DNA from: Fuerstiella sp. | GTDB lineage: Bacteria > Planctomycetota > Planctomycetia > Planctomycetales > Planctomycetaceae | NCBI GenBank assembly: GCA_022843805.1 | Contig: JALHMY010000037.1 | Location: forward strand, 18,011 to 82,010 | DNA length: 64,000 bases | Direction: 5' to 3' | Shown here: positions 58,022 through 64,000 of the stretch, piece after piece | Layout: the number at the start of each line of letters is the position of its first letter | Position numbering within the stretch: the first letter of the stretch is position 1 | Made by a program: the position numbers and the translations under genes | The notes under the pieces: model-generated | What the model saw: the letters and a program-made list of their open reading frames with translations, nothing else | Told to the model about the DNA's origin: nothing | Databases searched by the model: none

Positions 58022-60061
58022 ATGTCAGAAACTACCCAACAATTAATTTTATGGCTCATTCCTGTCGCCCCATTGCTGTCGGCGCTGATCACAGCGCTGG
58101 CTGGTCCCGGGGCGCTGCGTTACAAGAGCCACCTGCCCTGCTGGACGGCTCTGGCCGTTTCCTTTGTCTGTTCGCTGATTCTGCTCTTTCAGATTCTGCC
58201 TTCGGTGAGCCAGCCTCGTACTGTGGCCTCGGAAACGACCACATCTGAATCTGCAGAGTCTGTCGCCATTGCTCCGGGAGTCACGGCTGCTGTTCGACCT
58301 CAGGTAATTGCGGTCGGGTATGAATGGTTTCAGGTGGGTACGCTGAATGTGCGGATGGATCTGCGAGCGGATTCCATGACGGCCATCATGCTCTGTATGG
58401 TAACGGGTGTGAGTCTGCTGGTGTCGATGTTCGGTTCAGGTTACATGCACCATGATCCGGGTTACCCTCGATTCTTCGCCGCTGTTTCGTTGTTTGTGTT
58501 TTCGATGTGTATGCTGGTGCTGGCCGGCAGTTTCCTGATGTTATTTGTTTTCTGGGAAGCTGTGGGGCTTTGCAGTTATTTGCTGATCGGTTTCTGGTTT
58601 CAGAAACCGGCGGCAGCCGCCGCAGCGAAAAAGGCGTTTGTGGTTAACCGAATTGGTGACTTTGGTCTGATCATCGGAATATTTCTGATCTGGCAGACGT
58701 TTGGTTCGCTGTCGTTTGAAGAAGTCTTTGGAGGAACGGCGCTTCTGAACGCCGTTGCGGAGACTGACCCGGGCCGGATTCAGCTGATCTGTCTTTGTCT
58801 GTTTCTTGGGGCTATGGGCAAATCAGCTCAGTTTCCTCTGCAGGTCTGGCTTCCGGACGCGATGGAAGGTCCGACTCCCGTGAGTGCCCTGATTCACGCG
58901 GCGACGATGGTGACCGCGGGCGTTTATCTTGTGGCGCGGTGTACTCCGCTGTTCGTTCTGGCTCCGGGCGTGCAGTTATTTATTTGTGCCACGGGTGCCA
59001 TCACGGCGGCGATTGCCGCATTGACAGCTCTGACACAGACAGACCTGAAACGAGTGCTGGCCTATTCAACGGTGAGTCAGCTGGGCTTCATGTTTATGGC
59101 TTTGGGTTGCGGAGCTGCCGGACCGGAACTGGTCACGGCTGCAGTGACCGCAGGGATGTTTCATCTGTTTACTCATGCTTACTTTAAAGCCCTGCTGTTC
59201 CTTGCAGCCGGAAGTGTCATGCACGCAATGGGCGATGTGATTGACATGCGGCGGTTCAGTGGGCTGAAGAAGGCTTTGCCGATCACACACTGGACGTTTC
59301 TGGCTGGTGCTGCTGCTCTTGCAGGAGTGCCTTTGTTGTCCGGCTTCTGGAGCAAGGACGACATTCTGGCGGTCATTGGTGAGGCCACTCACAGCGCTCA
59401 GTATGGAACGTTCTTCAGAGTGATTCAGATCGTGGCCTCCATCACGGCGTTGCTGACAGCGTTTTACACCTTTCGCGCATATTTCATGACGTTCTGGGGC
59501 GAAGAGAAGTTTCCGGAAGAAGCCGGACACCATCCTCACGATGCGTCACCTGTGATGGCCTGGCCTCTGGGAATTCTGGCTGTCTGTGCCGTGGGCATCG
59601 GTTTGCTGACCGGGCCGACTCATCTGTTTGCCGGAACCCTGCAGCGTATTCAGGGACTGACGGCTGTGGAAACGCACGGATTGCACTGGGGAGTGATGGC
59701 TGTCAGCAGTGGGATAGCGATTGTCGGCATTGGAGCAGCCTGGTTTCTTTATGTATTGTCGCCAGGTATTCCTGCATCTCTGGCTGCGGGCATGAAGCCG
59801 CTGTACCTGATTTCAAACGGAAAGTTTTTCCTGGACGAGATCTTCCAGTGGATCGTTGTGTTTCCACTGCGAAAGCTGGCAGCGTTGGCTGTGTTATTCG
59901 ATCGGTTCGTCATTGATGGAATTGTGGATGCTGTGGGAATGGTCCCGCGAGCACTCAGTGTCCTGCCCCGACAGCTGCATGGTGGGCTCGTAGAGTCATA
60001 TGCCGGTGTGATGTGGGTGAGTGTGGTCGCGGCGGTGGTTGTGGTGTTGAGTCTGTTCTGA
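58022..60061 (+). CDS. nuoL: NADH-quinone oxidoreductase subunit L
   Basis: This is the distal antiporter-like proton-pumping subunit with the long lateral helix. The 679-aa protein has about 16 membrane helices and the family core VWLPDAMEGPTPVSALIHAATMVTAGVYL, AALTALTQTDLKRVLAYSTVSQLGFM and HAYFKALLFLAAGSVMHAMGD. The catalytic Glu in FWEAVGLCSYLLIGFW and the Lys in AAKKAFVVNRIGDFG are present. It is full length. nuoM follows after 20 nt. Confidence 0.97.
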   Translation: MSETTQQLILWLIPVAPLLSALITALAGPGALRYKSHLPCWTALAVSFVCSLILLFQILPSVSQPRTVASETTTSESAESVAIAPGVTAAVRPQVIAVGYEWFQVGTLNVRMDLRADSMTAIMLCMVTGVSLLVSMFGSGYMHHDPGYPRFFAAVSLFVFSMCMLVLAGSFLMLFVFWEAVGLCSYLLIGFWFQKPAAAAAAKKAFVVNRIGDFGLIIGIFLIWQTFGSLSFEEVFGGTALLNAVAETDPGRIQLICLCLFLGAMGKSAQFPLQVWLPDAMEGPTPVSALIHAATMVTAGVYLVARCTPLFVLAPGVQLFICATGAITAAIAALTALTQTDLKRVLAYSTVSQLGFMFMALGCGAAGPELVTAAVTAGMFHLFTHAYFKALLFLAAGSVMHAMGDVIDMRRFSGLKKALPITHWTFLAGAAALAGVPLLSGFWSKDDILAVIGEATHSAQYGTFFRVIQIVASITALLTAFYTFRAYFMTFWGEEKFPEEAGHHPHDASPVMAWPLGILAVCAVGIGLLTGPTHLFAGTLQRIQGLTAVETHGLHWGVMAVSSGIAIVGIGAAWFLYVLSPGIPASLAAGMKPLYLISNGKFFLDEIFQWIVVFPLRKLAALAVLFDRFVIDGIVDAVGMVPRALSVLPRQLHGGLVESYAGVMWVSVVAAVVVVLSLF

Positions 60062-60081
60062 GGTTAGATGGCAGAACCGGT

Positions 60082-61788
60082 ATGATTGCACTTTTGTTCC
60101 TTTCGCTTGCGGTACCGTTTGCATCGGCAGTTCTGCTGATGCTGTTTCGCGGTTCGCTGAATCAGACGTCGTCGCGGCTGCTGGCACTCAGCGGAAGCGT
60201 CGCCACGCTGTTTCTGTCGCTACTACTACTTGCTCAGTATAAGACTGTGGTGTTGAAGCCGCTGGAGACCGGGAATCGGCCTGCGGTGTCTTCCGCCAGT
60301 GAAGCATCAGCAATTCGACCGCGGGCCGAGTTTCGGCACGAGTGGCTGAAGATTACTGACAGCAGTGGTAAAGTGACTGCCCGGCTGGAAATGTATTTCG
60401 GTCTTGACGGTATCAGTGTTGCCCTGATCGCACTCACAACACTTCTGACAGTTTCCAGTGTGTTGATTTCATGGGAAGCGATTAGTGATCGGGCGTCGGA
60501 ATTCTATGCGGCGCTGCTGATCCTCGAAACAGGGCTGATCGGCGTCTTCTGTTCGATGGACCTGGTGATGTTTTATGTGTTCTTCGAACTTACTCTGATT
60601 CCTCTGTTCTTCCTGATTGCCATTTGGGGAGGACCGGATCGACGAAAGGCTGCCGTCAGGTTTTTCCTGTATACGCTGGCAGGAAGTTTGATCACACTTT
60701 CGGGACTGGTTGCCCTTGTTGCGTGGGTCGCCCGTGCCGGACTGACAAGTCCCACATCGCTGCCTGCACTGGCAGACTGGCTTGCGGCAAATCCTCTGCC
60801 TCAGGCACTTCAGATTTCCTTCTTTCTGGCTCTGTCTGCCGGCTTTCTTGTGAAGGTACCCGTATTTCCTTTTCACACCTGGCTGCCTCTGGCCCACGTG
60901 GAAGCTCCCACCGCGGGTTCTGTTCTTCTTGCCGGAGTGTTGCTGAAACTGGGGACCTATGGTTTCCTGCGACTTTGCCTTCCCATGTTTCCGGACGCAT
61001 GTCGAGTTGTCGGGTTGCCAATGATTGGACTGCTTTCTGTCATTGGAATTCTTTACGGTTCTTTCTGTGCGCTGTCGCAGCGAGATATCAAGAAACTGGT
61101 GGCCTACAGCAGCGTCGCCCACCTGGGATTCTGTATGCTGGGACTTTTTGCTCTGAATACTGAAGGGATCACCGGTGGTGTTCTGCAGATGGTCAATCAT
61201 GGATTGTCGACCGGTGCTCTGTTTCTGATTGTCGGCATGATTTACGAGCGTTATCACACTCGCATGCTGGACGATATCGGGGGGCTCGCAAAGCGTCTTC
61301 CACTGATTGCCTGCAGCATGGTGTTTATTTCGATGTCCAGCATTGGACTTCCGGGGCTGAACGGATTCGTCGGTGAATTTCTGTCACTGGCAGGAATGTT
61401 TCGTTCGTCTCCGGTTTATGCGGTTCTGGCAACGGCGGGCGTGGTTCTGGGAGCCTGGTACCTGCTGACCGCGGTTCAGCTGGCGTTTTTTGGTACGCTG
61501 CGTGAGCCGCATCAGGATGATTCTCATGGACACCCGCATGTGATCACTGACCTGAACGCTCGGGAGTTTACCGCGCTGGCACCGCTTGCTGCACTTTGTC
61601 TGTGGCTGGGAGTTTTTCCTGCGTCACTGATTGAACTGATTGAGCCGGACGTTGCTGCCCTTTCAGCACTCTATCAGGACGCTCCGCCGGTACCTGTTGC
61701 GGTCAACCCGGTCTCCGGACTGGTGCCTGCAGCAGTTCCGGTACCACAAGTATTGAGTCTTTCACAGCGAATTATCGTTGCCGACTGA
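60082..61788 (+). CDS. nuoM: NADH-quinone oxidoreductase subunit M
   Basis: This antiporter-like pumping subunit is the second in the membrane arm. The 568-aa protein has about 14 helices, the functional Glu in MFYVFFELTLIPLFFLI, FPFHTWLPLAHVEAPTAGSVLLAGVLLKLGTYGFLR and SQRDIKKLVAYSSVAHLGFCMLGLFAL. The ATG at 60082 begins the first membrane helix; the ORF track's start inside nuoL adds 23 residues with no family counterpart. The stop is 21 nt before nuoN. Confidence 0.96.
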   Translation: MIALLFLSLAVPFASAVLLMLFRGSLNQTSSRLLALSGSVATLFLSLLLLAQYKTVVLKPLETGNRPAVSSASEASAIRPRAEFRHEWLKITDSSGKVTARLEMYFGLDGISVALIALTTLLTVSSVLISWEAISDRASEFYAALLILETGLIGVFCSMDLVMFYVFFELTLIPLFFLIAIWGGPDRRKAAVRFFLYTLAGSLITLSGLVALVAWVARAGLTSPTSLPALADWLAANPLPQALQISFFLALSAGFLVKVPVFPFHTWLPLAHVEAPTAGSVLLAGVLLKLGTYGFLRLCLPMFPDACRVVGLPMIGLLSVIGILYGSFCALSQRDIKKLVAYSSVAHLGFCMLGLFALNTEGITGGVLQMVNHGLSTGALFLIVGMIYERYHTRMLDDIGGLAKRLPLIACSMVFISMSSIGLPGLNGFVGEFLSLAGMFRSSPVYAVLATAGVVLGAWYLLTAVQLAFFGTLREPHQDDSHGHPHVITDLNAREFTALAPLAALCLWLGVFPASLIELIEPDVAALSALYQDAPPVPVAVNPVSGLVPAAVPVPQVLSLSQRIIVAD

Positions 61789-61809
61789 AGTGTCTAAGGA
61801 CGTGTTTAC

Positions 61810-63345
61810 GTGGAACCATCATCGATAATTCCTCCAACGATTTATGACGTGATTAATCAGGCCACTGGGCTGATTATTCCGGAGATCATACTTCTGGCGA
61901 CGGTCTGTCTCATGTTTTTGGCCGGCCCGTTTCTGGTGAGCGAAACGGGTCAGGCTCCGGCCGGACTGCGTCATCGCTGGGGAATTCTTTCCCTGCTGGC
62001 CCTTTCTTGCGCATTCGTTGCGTGGTCCAATACTTCTGTAGTGGAACCAGGGGCAGGTCCGTTCCGTTCGGATGCGCTGGTCTGGTATGTGCGGGGACTC
62101 TCGCTGACCGCCGGAATTCTGCTGACTCTGCTGCTGTGGGACCAGATCGATGACGGTAAAGCGGCGGAGGCGCATGCCTGTCTGCTGGCGATCATTGCCG
62201 GAACGAATTTTGTGACGATCGCCAACGATTTGGTGACCGTGTTTCTGGGGCTGGAACTGGTCAGCATTCCAACCTATGTGCTTCTGATTCTGCCGCGCCG
62301 AGACTGGAAAGCGCGTGAAGCAACGATTAAATATTTCCTGCTCAGCATTTTCTCATCGGCGCTTGTGCTGTACGGTCTGAGCTGGGTGTTTGGTATCGCA
62401 GGAACGACCAATCTGACGGCGATTGCAGCTCGTGCTGCCGACGTACAGTTTGATGTCGATCGTGGCATGTTCAGGATTGCCATGCTGCTTGTGATTGCCG
62501 GACTGAGCTTTCGAATAACGGCCGTGCCCTTTCATTTTTACGCTCCGGACGTTTTCCAGGGTGTGACGTCGTCTTCGGCGGCCATGTTATCGTTCATTCC
62601 AAAGCTCGTTGGATTTTCCGCTTTGCTGCGATTGCTGTCTGTCAGTTTTGGAGCCACCAGCCTTGCTGTTTGGACTCCTTCAGAAGTCGTCCGGTTTATC
62701 CTCGCAGTACTTGCTATCGCAACGATGTTTGTTGGCAATCTGCTGGCGCTGAGGCAGACTAATATTTTGCGGCTATTAGCGTACTCCAGTATTGCTCACG
62801 CGGGCTACATGCTGGTGGGACTCGCCGTTGGTGCCAATCTTTCCGGGACGAGTGGTATTGCGGCACTGCTGTTCTATGTGGCGATTTACGGAGTGATGAC
62901 GCTGGGTGTGTTTGCGCTGCTGACAGCGGCCGGATCATTCACGAGTCCGATTAAGATGCTGTCAGAACTGTCAGGTCTCGGGAGAACTCAGCCGGTGACC
63001 GCTCTGCTGATGGCAGTCTGCGTATTCGGTCTCAGTGGTCTGCCGCCGACAGGCGGGTTTCTTGGAAAACTGAATCTGTTTTTGGCTGCCTGGTCAGATG
63101 GTTCAACAACCAGCCGGGTGCTGGCAATAGTGCTGGCGGTGAATGCGGTGATTGGCGCAAGCTATTATCTGCGAATGATCGGTCTGATGTATCTGGAACC
63201 TTCCAGCGCCGAGCAGTCGACCGGGCCGGCAATGACTCAACCCGCCGCGCTTGTCGCCGGGATGTTCTGTGCGGCGGCGACCCTGATTGTGTTTGTTTCG
63301 CCGCAGTGGCTGTGGGATGCAGCAACGTTGCTGGCTAAATCCTGA
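61810..63345 (+). CDS. nuoN: NADH-quinone oxidoreductase subunit N
   Basis: This is the third antiporter-like pumping subunit and the last gene of the operon. The 511-aa protein has about 14 helices, the functional Glu in TVFLGLELVSIPTYVLL, FHFYAPDVFQGVTSSSAAMLSFIPK, RQTNILRLLAYSSIAHAGYMLVG and GLPPTGGFLGKLNLFLAA. It starts with a GTG at 61810, with AAGGA about 9 nt before. No terminator-like hairpin is evident in the 30 bases after the stop. Confidence 0.96.
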   Translation: MEPSSIIPPTIYDVINQATGLIIPEIILLATVCLMFLAGPFLVSETGQAPAGLRHRWGILSLLALSCAFVAWSNTSVVEPGAGPFRSDALVWYVRGLSLTAGILLTLLLWDQIDDGKAAEAHACLLAIIAGTNFVTIANDLVTVFLGLELVSIPTYVLLILPRRDWKAREATIKYFLLSIFSSALVLYGLSWVFGIAGTTNLTAIAARAADVQFDVDRGMFRIAMLLVIAGLSFRITAVPFHFYAPDVFQGVTSSSAAMLSFIPKLVGFSALLRLLSVSFGATSLAVWTPSEVVRFILAVLAIATMFVGNLLALRQTNILRLLAYSSIAHAGYMLVGLAVGANLSGTSGIAALLFYVAIYGVMTLGVFALLTAAGSFTSPIKMLSELSGLGRTQPVTALLMAVCVFGLSGLPPTGGFLGKLNLFLAAWSDGSTTSRVLAIVLAVNAVIGASYYLRMIGLMYLEPSSAEQSTGPAMTQPAALVAGMFCAAATLIVFVSPQWLWDAATLLAKS

Positions 63346-63376
63346 CTGCAGTAAAACGAACGCAATTTCATTAGTC

Positions 63377-63412
63377 GAGCGACAAAATCGTTTTGCCCGG
63401 GAGGGCGAGGCT
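63377..63412. repeat. truncated copy of the family A array repeat
   Basis: GAGCGACAAAATCGTTTTGCCCGGGAGGGCGAGGCT matches the first 36 bases of the arrays at 17971 and 26405. It then breaks off where the others continue CCTGCCGAGC. The new sequence (GGGATGGTGAAAAG) leads into the transposase-like gene, so the break probably marks an insertion boundary. Confidence 0.75.
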
Positions 63413-63466
63413 GGGATGGTGAAAAGACGGCTAAGTGCGTGATTTGGGTAGTTTTAGACTTGAAAT

Positions 63467-63527
63467 ACTGTTACGCGCCAACGTATTCGTTTTGTGTCAA
63501 ACCCACGAAACGAAGGAGCGTAACAGT
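63467..63527 (+). promoter_or_regulatory. hairpin enclosing the ribosome site and start of the transposase-like gene
   Basis: The outer stem ACTGTTACGC / GCGTAACAGT (10 bp, perfect) and the inner stem CGTTTTGTG / CACGAAACG (9 bp, one G-U) enclose the ribosome site AAGGAG (63513-63518) on the 3' side. The start codon GTG (63526) begins inside the outer stem. If it folds in mRNA it would limit translation. Confidence 0.6.
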
Positions 63528-64000
63528 GGTCGCATTGTCCCCATTTGTCCCTCGACATTTCAAGTCGCCTTTGAGAATCCTGTGTCGTGTTTTCTTTCAT
63601 TCTCGAAACCACTGGCAACAGGTTGCGGAAGCTCGAGGCGCTGAGATTCACCGCCTCAAAGCCCAGCGTGATCAGGCGCTGCGAGACATCCGGACGCTCC
63701 AGGGACGGCTGGAGGCCTGCCAATTGCAGGCTCAGCAGGTCCAGCAGCCTGTCTGGCACAGCGACAGGCCGCTGTCAGGCCATCAACATAGTGCCCGAAT
63801 GATTGCTCTGTGCTGTCAACTCTGCCTGCTGGTCGGTTTCCGAGCCACTCCGAAAGTCCTTCAGTGTGTCAGCCATGCATGCGGTATGAATCTCAGGATT
63901 CCATCGCGTGACGTCGTCAGAAACTGGAACTGTCGCAACGGTGTCGCGATGCTGCAGGAGCCGAACAAAGCCCCGGACTGGATCTGGATGATCGACCACA
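63526..64000 (+). CDS. transposase-like protein (5' part; runs off the window)
   Basis: This gene is missing from the ORF track because it is open at the right edge. From a GTG at 63526, 7 nt after AAGGAG, 158 codons are visible. A basic N-terminus and a coiled-coil-like stretch (EARGAEIHRLKAQRDQALRDIRTLQGRLEACQ) are followed by Cys-rich RMIALCCQLCLLVGFRATPKVLQCV and PDWIWMIDH at the edge, where the Asp could start a DDE catalytic core. From memory, similar multicopy proteins occur in planctomycetes; the insertion sequence family is not assigned. A truncated repeat directly upstream supports mobility. Shadow ORFs cover it on both strands. Confidence 0.65.
   Translation, partial: MVALSPFVPRHFKSPLRILCRVFFHSRNHWQQVAEARGAEIHRLKAQRDQALRDIRTLQGRLEACQLQAQQVQQPVWHSDRPLSGHQHSARMIALCCQLCLLVGFRATPKVLQCVSHACGMNLRIPSRDVVRNWNCRNGVAMLQEPNKAPDWIWMIDH

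Overview
The window reads as a chromosomal piece of a planctomycete (Planctomycetota, probably Planctomycetaceae or a close relative). The evidence is the set of phylum-typical families: a DUF1559 pilin-like protein, PSCyt1/DUF1549/DUF1553 and DUF1501 proteins, a CRTAC1-type FG-GAP lipoprotein, a very large PQQ-type propeller protein, a giant cell-surface protein whose N-terminus ends in the planctomycete LEERIVL-type signal, a PEP-CTERM protein, and a membrane Ser/Thr kinase followed by an ECF-like sigma factor. Several families of palindromic intergenic repeats fit the same picture. The genus cannot be fixed from the sequence alone.

Layout. 1-8.6 kb: a conserved planctomycete protein cut by the window edge, a small Gly/Tyr-rich secreted protein, surE, prs, a Flp-pilin-like gene with a duplicated tail fragment bounded by palindromes, a seven-heme cytochrome fused to TPRs, and a DUF1559 protein. 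8.8-17.9 kb: a same-strand run of a lipoprotein, a CRTAC1 lipoprotein, a TPR protein, DUF1501, nadC and PSCyt1/DUF1553, closed by a convergent tRNA-Leu(GAG). 18-27 kb: a 380-bp palindromic repeat array, a lipoyl H-protein-like gene paired with an 8-cysteine ferredoxin-domain protein, galT, nadK, an SDR oxidoreductase, an SGNH-hydrolase-like protein, ATP-dependent pckA, and a second array of the same repeat family. 27-35 kb: a zinc-ribbon protein, a 1536-aa propeller protein, trmN6, a PEP-CTERM protein, and a repeat-rich stretch holding an internally deleted nucleotidyltransferase pseudogene. 35-47.6 kb: a 3112-aa RHS/adhesin hybrid on the minus strand, divergent from the kinase-sigma factor pair. 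48.3-63.3 kb: a complete 14-gene nuoA-N operon for respiratory complex I. The right edge holds the start of a transposase-like gene that appears to have landed in a third copy of the array repeat.

How the genes work together. The nuo operon makes proton-pumping NADH:quinone oxidoreductase. pckA, prs, nadC, nadK, galT and surE are scattered central metabolism genes; nadC and nadK both serve NAD(P) supply. The kinase and sigma factor probably form a signalling pair. The surface and periplasmic proteins (cytochrome-TPR, DUF1559, CRTAC1, DUF1501/DUF1553, PQQ propeller, PEP-CTERM, RHS giant) belong to the poorly understood planctomycete exported repertoire.

Two real genes are missing from the supplied ORF track because they run off the window edges (1-363 minus; 63526-64000 plus). 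Several start codons were moved from the ORF-track position on the basis of ribosome binding sites and family alignment from memory. No database search was run. I found no CRISPR array, rRNA, prophage or clearly new defence system. The items most worth a second look are the RHS/adhesin giant, the repeat families, the lipoyl-ferredoxin pair, and the hairpin over the transposase start.
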